This document shows, piece after piece, positions 46,028 to 55,279 of a stretch of 64,000 bases of DNA. The notes under the pieces were generated by a model that saw only the letters and a list, made by a program, of their open reading frames with translations, was not told where the DNA came from and ran no database searches. Where the stretch lies: assembly GCF_002807035.1 (NCBI RefSeq), contig NZ_NIUC01000001.1, forward strand, positions 1,054,001-1,118,000, written 5' to 3'. The translations under genes and the position numbers were made by a program. This stretch comes from Algoriphagus formosus (GTDB taxonomy: Bacteria > Bacteroidota > Bacteroidia > Cytophagales > Cyclobacteriaceae). The first letter of the stretch is position 1; each line of letters opens with the position of its first letter.

Positions 46028-46639
46028 ATGAAAATCATCTGCATCGGCCGAAACTATGCGGCTCATATCGAAGAACTCAAGAATGAAAAACCGGGAAACC
46101 CTGTCGTTTTTCTCAAGCCTGATACTGCTTTATTGAAAAATGGAGCTCCTTTTTACTATCCGGATTTTTCGAAAAATATCCATCACGAAGCCGAGTTGGT
46201 CTTGAAAATTTCGAAAGAAGGAAAGTATATCCAGAAAAAATTTGCACATCGATATTTTGAGGAAATTGGATTAGGAATTGATTTTACTGCTAGAGACCTT
46301 CAGGAGCAGTGTAAGTCGAAAGGACTGCCTTGGGAAATTGCCAAAGCATTTAATGGATCGGCTCCGATTGGAGATTTTGTCTCGGTAGAAAATATTGCTG
46401 ATTTGAATGATATTTCATTTCACCTGACGATAAATGGTGAAGTCAGACAAGAAGGAAATACATCCATGATGCTTTTTGATTTTGGTACAATCATCGAATA
46501 TATTTCTCAGTTTTTCACGTTGAAGAAAGGTGATCTCATCTACACAGGAACGCCCGCAGGAGTAGGCCCGGTGAAAATTGGAGATCGATTGGAAGGATAT
46601 CTTGGAGAACAAAAACTACTGGACTTTGAAGTCAAATAA
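46028..46639 (+). CDS. Fumarylacetoacetate hydrolase (FAH) family protein
   Basis: The protein of about 203 aa is a single FAH domain: IICIGRNYAAHIEELKNE, metal-binding HHEAELVLKI, ending TGTPAGVGPVKIGD. Family members hydrolyse or decarboxylate small oxo acids (acylpyruvase, oxaloacetate decarboxylase); the exact substrate is not evident. ATG at 46028 gives the usual N-terminus; an ATG at 45968 adds 20 residues. The M23 peptidase gene overlaps its 3' end. Confidence 0.93.
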   Translation: MKIICIGRNYAAHIEELKNEKPGNPVVFLKPDTALLKNGAPFYYPDFSKNIHHEAELVLKISKEGKYIQKKFAHRYFEEIGLGIDFTARDLQEQCKSKGLPWEIAKAFNGSAPIGDFVSVENIADLNDISFHLTINGEVRQEGNTSMMLFDFGTIIEYISQFFTLKKGDLIYTGTPAGVGPVKIGDRLEGYLGEQKLLDFEVK

Positions 46640-48503
46640 AGCCGCGCTTTTTCTCGTCTTTTTATTTCTTTTCCCGCTTTCGGATTCTTGGTCCCAAGGA
46701 GTCATTCGGGACTATTTTCGCTCACCGGTCAAGCCCGGTGGGAGAAACTATCTTTCCGGTAATTTCGCAGAGCTTCGTCCCAATCATTTCCACACAGGAT
46801 TGGATTATAAGTTTGGTGGTGTAGAGGGAGAACCCATCTATGCAGCTGCAGATGGCTGGGTACATCGGATCAAAATATCCACCTATGGCTATGGAAATGT
46901 GATTTACCTGAAGCACCCAACCGGGCACATTACCCTTTATGGGCACTTGCGAAACTTCAATGATAAGCTTCATCGCTTTATCATAGGAAAAATGTACGAG
47001 CAGCAGGTGAACGAGCTGGAGCTTTACTTAGAACCCGGAGAACTCCCGGTGAAAAAAGGCGAACAGATCGCCAATGGTGGAAATACAGGTAGTTCGGGAG
47101 GTCCTCACCTGCATTTTGAGATCAGGGACAGCTTAGACCGGGCGATGGATCCGCTACTGTTTGGATTTCCAGAAATCATCGATCGAATTCCACCTACTGC
47201 GCAGACCCTAGCCTTAGTACCCTTGGGAATCGACTCTCGAATCAATGGAAAGTATGAAAGAAAAGAGTTTTCGCTAGTCAACCGTGTAGGGAATTTTACT
47301 ATTCCTGAACCGATAGCAGTAACAGGAAGTATCGGAGTGGAAATCAGAAGCTATGACCAACTTGACGGAGCAAGCAACCGAAATGGATTTCCTCATTTTG
47401 AAATCTGGAAGGAGGATTCCCTAGAACTAGCCCTGACTGTGGATAAGGTTGATTTCAACTTCACCCGGCAATTTTTACTTCACACTCATCAAAATCGCTT
47501 TACCAAACTCTATTTTCAGCCTGACCTGAAATATGATTACATCTATCCGAAACTTCCCACTGCAGGCTATCTAGAACCAAAAATTGGAGAGCGTGCATCC
47601 TACCAAATTCGATTGAGAGATGCTTTAGGCAATCAGCGCAATATTGATTTCACCCTGCTGGGAAAAGATCAAGAATTCATCGTTGACCTCCCTTCCCCTC
47701 CCTCCCGAGCGCAAGTAGATTACATAGGTAAAATGCTCAAAATAACTGCTCCTGTGAGTAATTTGGGCGGATTAGCCCAATTCTACGTGGGAAATCGAAT
47801 CTTTGAAATGTTGCCTGCCTATCAGGATGAACAGACGCGGGTTTATCTATGGGATATGCGTTTTGGCATTCCTGATGAAATCGATATTTGCTCCGAATTG
47901 ATCAAACCTGAAGTCAAAGCGCAAATTCCAGTTGGGGAAGAAAAGCTTTTTGCAGAAAAATCTATTCAGATAGCTTTTGATAGAAATACCCTACTCGAAG
48001 ATTTGTATCTGCGAATCAGCCAAAACGCTTCCTCCACCAATCCTCAATTACAAATTAACGATGGGGATGAGTATCTCTGGAATTCGATGGAAGTGCTGTG
48101 GAATATTTCAGGTGGGAATTGGGACAAAAAGCGAACTCATGTCTATCAAATAAGCAGCAGCGGGCGAAAGTCTTTTGTGGGTGGTTCTTGGGAAGATTCA
48201 TCCATTCGATTTAGAACAAGAAATTTTGGTACTTTTACCCTTGCTGAAGATCAAACAGGCCCGAGCATTCGCCCGGTACGAATAAGTCGGGATGAAATTC
48301 GGTTTACCATTCGAGATGATCTCTCGGGAATTGCCAGCTTTGAAGCCAAGGTAAACGGAGAATGGGTTTTGATGCGATATGAGCACAAAAAGTCCCTGAT
48401 TTGGTCAGAAACTTTAGACAAACAACCGCTCCAAGGAGCAGTTATACTGAGGGTCACCGATCAGGCTGGAAATGTCAGCGAATGGAAAGGGACCATTTCA
48501 TAA
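46626..48503 (+). CDS. Secreted M23-family peptidase
   Basis: The protein of about 625 aa has a signal peptide (ALFLVFLFLFPLSDSWSQ) and an M23 LytM-type peptidase domain with zinc ligands HFHTGLDYKFGG and GGPHLHFEIRD. A long beta-rich C-terminal region (about 170-625) resembles Ig-like modules and may bind peptidoglycan or substrate. TTG at 46626 begins a good signal peptide; ATG at 46578 would add 16 residues and overlap the FAH gene by 62 bp. The bcp gene starts 25 bp downstream. Confidence 0.9.
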   Translation: MKSNKAALFLVFLFLFPLSDSWSQGVIRDYFRSPVKPGGRNYLSGNFAELRPNHFHTGLDYKFGGVEGEPIYAAADGWVHRIKISTYGYGNVIYLKHPTGHITLYGHLRNFNDKLHRFIIGKMYEQQVNELELYLEPGELPVKKGEQIANGGNTGSSGGPHLHFEIRDSLDRAMDPLLFGFPEIIDRIPPTAQTLALVPLGIDSRINGKYERKEFSLVNRVGNFTIPEPIAVTGSIGVEIRSYDQLDGASNRNGFPHFEIWKEDSLELALTVDKVDFNFTRQFLLHTHQNRFTKLYFQPDLKYDYIYPKLPTAGYLEPKIGERASYQIRLRDALGNQRNIDFTLLGKDQEFIVDLPSPPSRAQVDYIGKMLKITAPVSNLGGLAQFYVGNRIFEMLPAYQDEQTRVYLWDMRFGIPDEIDICSELIKPEVKAQIPVGEEKLFAEKSIQIAFDRNTLLEDLYLRISQNASSTNPQLQINDGDEYLWNSMEVLWNISGGNWDKKRTHVYQISSSGRKSFVGGSWEDSSIRFRTRNFGTFTLAEDQTGPSIRPVRISRDEIRFTIRDDLSGIASFEAKVNGEWVLMRYEHKKSLIWSETLDKQPLQGAVILRVTDQAGNVSEWKGTIS

Positions 48504-48528
48504 ATGTTTTACTTTAACTATTGAGACT

Positions 48529-48978
48529 ATGTTACTAGAAGTAGGCCAAATGGCACCAGATTTTGAAGCGAAAATTGAAAGTGGAGAAACCATCAAACTT
48601 TCTGATTTCAAGGGTAAAAAAGTCATCCTTTATTTTTATCCCAAAGACAACACCCCCGGCTGTACTGCTCAAGCCTGCAACCTTCGAGATAATTATGAAG
48701 CTTTGCAAAAAGCCGGCTACGTAGTTTTGGGAATCAGTTCGGATTCTGAAAAATCACATCAGAAGTTCATCGAGAAGCAATCTTTGCCTTTCTCACTCAT
48801 CGCAGATGAAGACAAAACAGTTCATGAACTTTACGGAACATGGGTAGAAAAGTCCATGTACGGCAGAAAATATATGGGTACTGCCCGAACCACTTTTGTC
48901 ATCGATGAAGAAGGAAAAATCGAAGAAATCATCGAAAAAGTAAAAACCAAAGATCACACGGCTCAAATCATTAAATAA
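48529..48978 (+). CDS. bcp: Thioredoxin-dependent peroxiredoxin (BCP)
   Basis: The protein of about 149 aa is a peroxiredoxin with the peroxidatic Cys in YPKDNTPGCTAQACNLRD and a second Cys five residues later, the pattern of the BCP/PrxQ type. It reduces peroxides using thioredoxin. ATG at 48529 gives the family N-terminus MLLEVGQMAPDF; an in-frame ATG at 48472 falls within the M23 gene and is rejected. The transketolase genes follow on the same strand. Confidence 0.95.
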   Translation: MLLEVGQMAPDFEAKIESGETIKLSDFKGKKVILYFYPKDNTPGCTAQACNLRDNYEALQKAGYVVLGISSDSEKSHQKFIEKQSLPFSLIADEDKTVHELYGTWVEKSMYGRKYMGTARTTFVIDEEGKIEEIIEKVKTKDHTAQIIK

Positions 48979-48994
48979 CCTATAACCCAGCCTA

Positions 48995-49846
48995 ATGGAA
49001 AAACAATCAATCGAACAACTCCAAAAAATCTGTACCCAACTACGAAGAGATGTACTTCGTATGGTCCATGCAGTACAATCCGGGCACCCCGGTGCACCTC
49101 TTGGATGTGCGGAATTCTTTGTCTCTCTCTATTTCGATATCCTGAGACATGATCCTAATTTCAACATGGATGGAAAAGATGAAGACCTTTTCTTCTTATC
49201 CAATGGACACCTGTCGGCAGGTTGGTATTCTGTGCTGGCTAGAAGTGGATATTTCCCGGTAGAGGAGCTGAAAACCTTCCGGAAAATCAACTCCCGACTC
49301 CAAGGTCACCCCGCTACAGAGGAAGGTCTACCTGGGATTCGAGTAGCTTCAGGCTCACTAGGCCAGGGGCTTTCAGTAGCTCTTGGTGCAGCACAAGCAA
49401 AAAAGCTGAACGGAGATGATAAGCTAGTGTATATTCTTTTAGGAGACGGGGAATTGCAGGAAGGTCAAGTATGGGAGGCTGCCATGTATGCAGCACATTA
49501 CGGAGTCGATAATTTGATTGCCACGATTGATTACAATGGGCAGCAAATCGACGGACCTACGGAGAAAGTCATGGATCTCAAAAACCTCAAGGCCAAATGG
49601 GAAGCTTTTGGTTGGGAAGTGAATGAGATCAAAGATGGAAATAATCTTGAAGCGGTTTTAGAAGGCCTGAAAAAAGCCAAATCCCTCAGTGGGAAAGGCA
49701 AGCCAGTCATGAACCTCCTCTACACCGAAATGGGCTATGGAGTGGACTTTATGGTAGGCACGCACAAGTGGCACGGTTCACCACCAAGTGATGAGCAGCT
49801 TGCTGATGCCTTAGGCCAACTCGAGGAAACCCTCGGTGATTATTAA
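48995..49846 (+). CDS. Transketolase, N-terminal (TPP-binding) subunit
   Basis: The 283-aa protein covers the first part of transketolase: SGHPGAPLGCAEFFVSLYFD, GSLGQGLSVALGAAQA and the thiamine-diphosphate motif LGDGELQEGQVWEAAMYA with the NGQQIDGPT region. It needs the separately encoded C-terminal subunit, 21 bp downstream, to form the pentose-phosphate enzyme. Splitting transketolase into two genes is common in Bacteroidota and Archaea. It is 16 bp from bcp. Confidence 0.96.
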   Translation: MEKQSIEQLQKICTQLRRDVLRMVHAVQSGHPGAPLGCAEFFVSLYFDILRHDPNFNMDGKDEDLFFLSNGHLSAGWYSVLARSGYFPVEELKTFRKINSRLQGHPATEEGLPGIRVASGSLGQGLSVALGAAQAKKLNGDDKLVYILLGDGELQEGQVWEAAMYAAHYGVDNLIATIDYNGQQIDGPTEKVMDLKNLKAKWEAFGWEVNEIKDGNNLEAVLEGLKKAKSLSGKGKPVMNLLYTEMGYGVDFMVGTHKWHGSPPSDEQLADALGQLEETLGDY

Positions 49847-49867
49847 ACACTCCCAAACTTGAAGAAA

Positions 49868-50830
49868 ATGAGCTTAGATTTAAAATTCACTTATACAGAA
49901 AAAAAAGATACGCGTTCCGGTTTTGGTGACGGTTTTCTAGAAGCAGGAAGAAAAAACCCTAATATAGTTGGTCTTTGTGCTGACCTCATCGGTTCACTTA
50001 AGATGGGCGCTTTTCAAAAAGAATTTCCAGATCGGTTTTTCCAAACTGGTATTGCTGAAGCAAATATGATTGGCCTGGCAGCAGGTATGACTATTGGCGG
50101 GAAGATTCCTTTTGCTGGGACATTCGCCAACTTTGCCACCGGGCGTGTCTACGATCAAATCCGTCAATCCGTAGCCTATTCAGACAAAAATGTCAAGATC
50201 TGTGCCTCGCACGCAGGTTTGACCTTGGGAGAAGATGGAGCTACCCATCAGATTTTGGAAGATTTGGGCATGATGAAAATGCTTCCTCACATGACTGTGA
50301 TCAACCCTTGCGACTACAATCAAACCAAGGCAGCGACCTTGGCGATTGCTGAGCATGAGGGACCGGTTTACCTGAGATTTGGACGACCAAGCTGGCCAAT
50401 CTTTACTCCAGCAGATCAGAAGTTTGAGATCGGAAAGGCCTGGAAAATGATCGATGGAAAAGATGTGACCATTTTCGCCACAGGACACTTGGTCTGGGAG
50501 GCAGTTGTAGCAGAGGCGATGCTTCGAGAAGAAGGAATCCACGCTGAAGTCATCAATATTCACACGATCAAGCCTTTGGATGAAGAAGCCATCTTGGAAT
50601 CGGTGAAAAAGACCGGTTGCGCAGTATCCGCCGAAGAGCATCAAATCAACGGAGGCTTAGGTGACAGTATCGCTCAGACCTTAAGCCGACACAATCCTGC
50701 TCCTTTGGAATATGTGGGCGTGAACGACAGCTTTGGAGAGTCAGGCACTCCTACTCAGTTACTTGAAAAATATGGCTTGAATGCGGAAAACATCGTGAAG
50801 GCTGCGAAAAGAGCTTTGGCGAGGAAATAA
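49868..50830 (+). CDS. Transketolase, C-terminal subunit
   Basis: The protein of about 320 aa contains the pyrimidine-binding domain (RFFQTGIAEANMIGLAAGMT, ICASHAGLTLGEDGATHQ) and the C-terminal transketolase domain (VEVINIHTIKPLDEE-like VINIHTIKPLDEEAIL, and SAEEHQINGG). With the preceding subunit it forms the complete enzyme for the pentose-phosphate pathway. ATG at 49868 is chosen over the TTG at 49859. Two hairpins follow the stop. Confidence 0.95.
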   Translation: MSLDLKFTYTEKKDTRSGFGDGFLEAGRKNPNIVGLCADLIGSLKMGAFQKEFPDRFFQTGIAEANMIGLAAGMTIGGKIPFAGTFANFATGRVYDQIRQSVAYSDKNVKICASHAGLTLGEDGATHQILEDLGMMKMLPHMTVINPCDYNQTKAATLAIAEHEGPVYLRFGRPSWPIFTPADQKFEIGKAWKMIDGKDVTIFATGHLVWEAVVAEAMLREEGIHAEVINIHTIKPLDEEAILESVKKTGCAVSAEEHQINGGLGDSIAQTLSRHNPAPLEYVGVNDSFGESGTPTQLLEKYGLNAENIVKAAKRALARK

Positions 50831-50834
50831 CAAC

Positions 50835-50870
50835 AAACATTTGAGTGCGCCGTGGCGTACTCGAATGTTT
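50835..50870 (+). terminator. Long hairpin after transketolase
   Basis: A 16-17-bp imperfect stem (AAACATTTGAGTGCGC paired with GCGTACTCGAATGTTT, two G-U pairs) is followed by ATTAATC rather than a T run. It could terminate the operon or stabilise its 3' end. Confidence 0.5.
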
Positions 50871-50929
50871 ATTAATCAATTTCAAGACCATCGGAGTTAC
50901 TAAAAATCCCAAAGTTCGGTCTATCAATT

Positions 50930-50958
50930 ATCCTGCTTCTTACGAAGCAGGATTTTTT
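50930..50958 (+). terminator. Strong second terminator downstream of transketolase
   Basis: A perfect 10-bp stem (ATCCTGCTTC/GAAGCAGGAT) with a TTAC loop is followed by a T run. It lies 60 bp after the first hairpin, with no gene between them. Confidence 0.85.
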
Positions 50959-51097
50959 ATTTTCACCAACTCATGCTTTCTGAAAGGGATAACCCATCGA
51001 AATTCTTTATGATTTCTAACATTCCGGTCACTCTCATTCTCAATTCAGATTCCATAAAAAAAATTGTATCTTAGGTAGACACCAAAAAATCTAAACT

Positions 51098-51391
51098 ATG
51101 CCAAACTACGAAGCCACACTAGTCGAAACGCTACAAAAAGTCCGAAAAGAAGGTTATACGGAAGACTTCAATATTCGCTTTGATAGCATTATTTGTGGTG
51201 ATGTTTGTCTTTTACCACAGGAATTTGAAGTAGATAAAACCTATCGTTTCGAAGGTCAAAGCAATCCCGCTGATGAAGCTATTCTTTACACCATTTCTTC
51301 AAAGGACGGAAAAATCAAAGGAGTTTTGATCAATTCATATGGCACTTACGCTGATGATCTTACAGCCGACATGATTAAAAAACTTCAATGA
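51098..51391 (+). CDS. Small conserved hypothetical protein
   Basis: The 97-aa protein (MPNYEATLVETLQKVRKEGY, then CGDVCLLPQEFEVDKTYRF and GVLINSYGTYADDL) belongs to a small family widespread in Bacteroidota that is sometimes labelled as phosphoribosylpyrophosphate synthetase; the sequence is far too short for that enzyme and has none of its motifs. It is cytoplasmic by appearance. It overlaps the following GNAT gene by 4 bp (ATGA), indicating coupled translation. Function unknown. Confidence 0.85.
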   Translation: MPNYEATLVETLQKVRKEGYTEDFNIRFDSIICGDVCLLPQEFEVDKTYRFEGQSNPADEAILYTISSKDGKIKGVLINSYGTYADDLTADMIKKLQ

Positions 51392-51951
51392 TTGGAGAAA
51401 AATCCCTTCACCTCCCTTCCCTTGGGCAGATTCATCTTGCTCCTATTCAGATTTCTGATCAAGGAAAGCTATATGAATTGATGGGGAAAGTCTATCGGGA
51501 TGCCTATCAACCGATTTGGACAGATGGAGGAGCTTGGTATGTGGACCTCATTTACGGAAGGGAGACTTTGGAAAAAGAGCTTAAAAGAGAGCGATCCCAT
51601 TATTTTTTTATTGAAGTAGAAGGACAAAGAGCGGGAGTTTTCAAATACGACTTTCCCTTTTCCCCAAGAGAAACACCCATCCCAAGCGCTATGAAAATAC
51701 ATCGATTGTACTTGGATTCCCGATATCACGGGACTGGCTTAGCCAAGCTTCTGATGGATTATGCAGAAAAGATCGCAAGGGGAAACAAACTTGAAAATAT
51801 ATGGCTTGAGGCAATGAGCTGTCAGCCTCAGGCAAAGCGCTTTTATGAAAAATGCGGCTTTGAAGTGGTACATTCATACCAGTTGGACTTTGAAAGAATC
51901 TACCCGGAATTTCGGGAGATTCTGATAATGCGAAAAAAGCTTACCAATTAA
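51388..51951 (+). CDS. GNAT-family N-acetyltransferase
   Basis: The 187-aa protein has a GNAT fold: the central strand AMKIHRLYLDSRYHG leads into the acetyl-CoA-binding loop GTGLAKLLMDYAE, followed by LEAMSCQPQAKRFYEKCGF. It should acetylate a small molecule or protein; the substrate is not evident. It follows the small hypothetical gene with a 4-bp overlap, so the two may work together. Confidence 0.92.
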   Translation: MIGEKSLHLPSLGQIHLAPIQISDQGKLYELMGKVYRDAYQPIWTDGGAWYVDLIYGRETLEKELKRERSHYFFIEVEGQRAGVFKYDFPFSPRETPIPSAMKIHRLYLDSRYHGTGLAKLLMDYAEKIARGNKLENIWLEAMSCQPQAKRFYEKCGFEVVHSYQLDFERIYPEFREILIMRKKLTN

Positions 51952-51999
51952 TTATTTAAATTGATTATCCATTTCTCTTTTATCTGAAATACGCAGCTA

Positions 52000-53556
52000 A
52001 TGAAAAGTTTATTGCAAACCTTGTTTTCCTGCTCACTAGCCCTATTTTTTTGTGCCTGTCAAAATGAAAAATCAAACACAATTATTTCACAAAAGGCAGG
52101 CTTTGTACATTTTGATTTTAACCCTCGCCAAGAAGAATTAGCTGGTGAAGAATTGGTAGGTGTCTATTTTATGCCTTCTTGGAATACCTCACCGGATCCC
52201 AATGTGGACCGGGATAGCTTTTGGTCTTGCATCCAAGACCCGAAAAACTGTGCGAGCCTGCAAAACCCGGGGATTTGGGGACCCAAAGGCAGAATCTACA
52301 ATACCAGATATCCTTACGAGGGACCTTATCTTGACCGCAAACCTATCAAAGAACTCAAAGGCTTTTACAAACGAACTGATCCCGAAGTAGCTCGAAAGCA
52401 ACTTCAATACATGAAAGAATACGGGATTGACTTTTTTGCCTATGATTGGTTCTTTGGAAGAAACTACTATTACCATCTTTATTTCGGTCCGCAGTCAAAG
52501 ATTTACTACCCTGAGGGCTGGAAAATAGACCCAAATCGGGATGGCCGCGTCGCCGTACCGGGCTTGGTAGAATGGGGCGATCAGCTTGAGGTCCTTCTCG
52601 CCGAGAATGCCAAGCTTCCTAAAGAAAAACAGATGAAATGGGCGGTCAATTGGTGCGATGATAGTCATGAGCGCTGGATGGCTTGGTTGAAAATCGGCTC
52701 GCCGGATGAACTTGCCCGGAAGGCAAACTACGAAGGCGAAAAGCCCGATCGGGAGCTTTATCTCCAAGTGCATGACAAAATCACCCAGCTTTGGATCGAT
52801 CAGTATTTTGGCCGGGGTGACTACCTGCGTGCTGAAGATGGTAGACCGGTAGTCTATTTTTATTTTCCGCAGGATGCCGAATCGAGAGCAGCATTTTATG
52901 GCTTAAGCTTAAAAGACCTCTTAGATCGCTCTCAGGCTATTGCAAAAAAAGCAAAACTTCCCGGCATAAAGTTTATTGCCGTCACAGCTGGCCCGATGCT
53001 GGAGCGCGAGAGAGCCTATGGATTACCTACACAGTGGAAAGCTAAAAATCCAAACAGACCATGGGAAGGCGGGGAATACCAAAAAAAGATGCTTCTTCAG
53101 GAGTACGTCCCAAGGCTAAAATCCATGGGCTTTGAGGGGATGACTGCTTATGTCTACCACAACTTTTTGGAAAAGGACAACCGATCCTACGCCGATATGC
53201 GCGAGACTTACCGAGGTCATTGGAATATGTGGAGTGAAAAATTCAAATCAGACTCGAATTTCGAGTATCAAGTTCCGGTGGCCATGGGATGGGATATGCG
53301 TCCGGCAGGTGGAACTTGGCCACAGCAGACAGGCTTCCCATCCGAACCTTACAAGGATCGTGTTCACAGCACCAAAAGCACTTTCCGAGATAAGCTAAAA
53401 GAAGCCGTAGCAGTATCCCAAAAATATCGTGCTTCAAATGGTAAAACCATCATGATTTGCTGCTGGAATGAATATCTGGAAGGCAACTATATCGAGCCAA
53501 CCGAAGGACATGGGTTTGATTATTTGGAAGCCATTCAGGAGGTGTTTGAGAAATAA
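52000..53556 (+). CDS. WbsX/GH99-like glycan-active lipoprotein
   Basis: The 518-aa protein has a lipoprotein-type N-terminus (SLALFFCAC) and features of the WbsX family (GH99-like fold): YMKEYGIDFFAYDWFFG, MTAYVYHNF and the C-terminal WNEYLEGNYIEPTEGHG. Members found in Bacteroidota polysaccharide loci are likely endo-acting glycoside hydrolases rather than transferases. The convergent neighbour is a sulfatase, which supports a role in degrading sulfated polysaccharide. No SusC/SusD pair is in the window. Confidence 0.85.
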   Translation: MKSLLQTLFSCSLALFFCACQNEKSNTIISQKAGFVHFDFNPRQEELAGEELVGVYFMPSWNTSPDPNVDRDSFWSCIQDPKNCASLQNPGIWGPKGRIYNTRYPYEGPYLDRKPIKELKGFYKRTDPEVARKQLQYMKEYGIDFFAYDWFFGRNYYYHLYFGPQSKIYYPEGWKIDPNRDGRVAVPGLVEWGDQLEVLLAENAKLPKEKQMKWAVNWCDDSHERWMAWLKIGSPDELARKANYEGEKPDRELYLQVHDKITQLWIDQYFGRGDYLRAEDGRPVVYFYFPQDAESRAAFYGLSLKDLLDRSQAIAKKAKLPGIKFIAVTAGPMLERERAYGLPTQWKAKNPNRPWEGGEYQKKMLLQEYVPRLKSMGFEGMTAYVYHNFLEKDNRSYADMRETYRGHWNMWSEKFKSDSNFEYQVPVAMGWDMRPAGGTWPQQTGFPSEPYKDRVHSTKSTFRDKLKEAVAVSQKYRASNGKTIMICCWNEYLEGNYIEPTEGHGFDYLEAIQEVFEK

Positions 53557-53574
53557 GAATTTTACTGAAAGCCT

Positions 53575-55125
53575 CTATTTCAATTCCAATTCCTCCACAT
53601 TCGTAGATTCTATTCCACGGATTTGTTCGAATCGATTGATCATTTCTTGGAGCTTTTCAGGATTTGATTCAGCAAGATTTCGCTCTTGAGATAAATCCTC
53701 CGCTAGATTGTAAAGCTGGTATTCAGGAGAATTCCCAAGTTCTATATTGACTTGATTTTGGACTGCAGGTCCGGAATAAGGTGGAATCATGACCCAATTC
53801 CCTTTTCGAAAAGCAGTCCTACTGGTAGCTTCCAATACAAATTCATCCCTTCCCCGATCTGTTTTCCCCAAAAAAACATCCAGCAGATTCTCACTATCCT
53901 GTCCAAAATTTTCAGCACCGACTAAGGTTCCTAGGGATGCCATCAAGTCAATTTGAGTCACAAGAGCGGAAGAAGTTTTAGGTTCTATCTTTCCTTTCCA
54001 ATAGACCGCAAAAGGCACCCGTGTTCCTGCCTCAAAGAGACTATACTTCCCGCCTCTGAGGGGACCTGCGGGAGTATGATCGCCGATTTTCTCCACAGCA
54101 TCATCATAATACCCGTCATTCAAGACAGGCCCATTATCACTGCTCAAAACGATTAAGGTGTTTTCTAGAATTCCCATTTCCTCCAAGTGGTCTATAAACT
54201 CTCCCACCATCCAATCTGCTTCCAAAATCGCATCGCCTCTAGGACCCATGCTGGATGCCCCTACAAAACGAGGATGAGGTGTCCGTGGCACATGAGGTTG
54301 TTGTAGTGCATAGTATAAAAAGAAGGGCTGATCTAGCTTAGATCCTTGATCGACAAATTCCTTAGCCTTCTCCAAGAAATGGTCTGCCATGTCCACATCA
54401 CTCCATTTGGCAGCTTCACCACCTTTCATAAAACCAATCCGGGGGACACCATTCACAATACTGTTATTATGCCCATGATGCCATTTCATTTCAACCAGTT
54501 CTGGATGGGTCAAGGCTGTCGGTTCTCCAGGAAAATTTTCCTCATAACTCACCTCAATCGGATCATTCGGATCAAGGTTCACTACATTTCCATTCTCAAT
54601 ATAAACCGTGGGAACGCGATCCTGCGTGGCAGCAAGAATGTATGAATAATCAAAGCCTACCTCGTTTGGTCCCGGGCTAATTTTTTTATTCCAATCTACC
54701 GATCCAGAACCAAGACCCAAATGCCATTTGCCCACTATACCTGTTTGATATCCCTGATCTTGAAGCATTTTTGGCAGCGTGTACTGAGCTGTATCAATTA
54801 AGAGAGGTGCAGTCCCGGGGAGTATTTTGGCATTTTGATTTCTCCAGGGATATACTCCGGTGAGTAAAGCATAGCGACTGGGTGTACAAGTAGCAGAAGA
54901 TGCGTAGCCATTGGTAAACTTTACCCCGCCATTTACCAGCCGATCCAAATTGGGTGTGGAGAGTGTCCCTGATTCATAGGCACTGACATCACCATAGCCC
55001 AAATCGTCGAAATAAATGATCACGATATTGGGCCTAGCAAGCTCAGAAGAGTCTTCTTTTTGCTTTTCGTTACAAGAGAATAAAATACTAATCAGAAGAC
55101 CAAAAAAGACAGTTCGATAACTCAT
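53575..55125 (-). CDS. Arylsulfatase-type S1 sulfatase lipoprotein
   Basis: The 516-aa protein has a lipoprotein-like signal (FFGLLISILFSC) and the S1 sulfatase signature CTPSRYALLTG, whose Cys80 would be matured to formylglycine, plus metal ligands in IVIIYFDDLGYGD and ALVTQIDLMASLG-like DLMASLG. It should remove sulfate esters from a glycan or aryl substrate outside the cytoplasm. An anaerobic-type (Cys) maturase is required but not present in the window. It is convergent with the WbsX-like gene, 18 bp apart. Confidence 0.94.
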   Translation of the reverse strand: MSYRTVFFGLLISILFSCNEKQKEDSSELARPNIVIIYFDDLGYGDVSAYESGTLSTPNLDRLVNGGVKFTNGYASSATCTPSRYALLTGVYPWRNQNAKILPGTAPLLIDTAQYTLPKMLQDQGYQTGIVGKWHLGLGSGSVDWNKKISPGPNEVGFDYSYILAATQDRVPTVYIENGNVVNLDPNDPIEVSYEENFPGEPTALTHPELVEMKWHHGHNNSIVNGVPRIGFMKGGEAAKWSDVDMADHFLEKAKEFVDQGSKLDQPFFLYYALQQPHVPRTPHPRFVGASSMGPRGDAILEADWMVGEFIDHLEEMGILENTLIVLSSDNGPVLNDGYYDDAVEKIGDHTPAGPLRGGKYSLFEAGTRVPFAVYWKGKIEPKTSSALVTQIDLMASLGTLVGAENFGQDSENLLDVFLGKTDRGRDEFVLEATSRTAFRKGNWVMIPPYSGPAVQNQVNIELGNSPEYQLYNLAEDLSQERNLAESNPEKLQEMINRFEQIRGIESTNVEELELK

Positions 55126-55279
55126 AGCAAAATAGGGTGGTAGAAGAGCACAATTTATTAAAAATCAGGATAGAAAAAATTGAATGCTCATATGGGAGCA
55201 AGCCCATTCACATTAAAAGCTTTCGGGTTTTTCAAATTCAGTATTTTTTAGCTTTTCTTTGTTGCAAACCATAGAGCCC

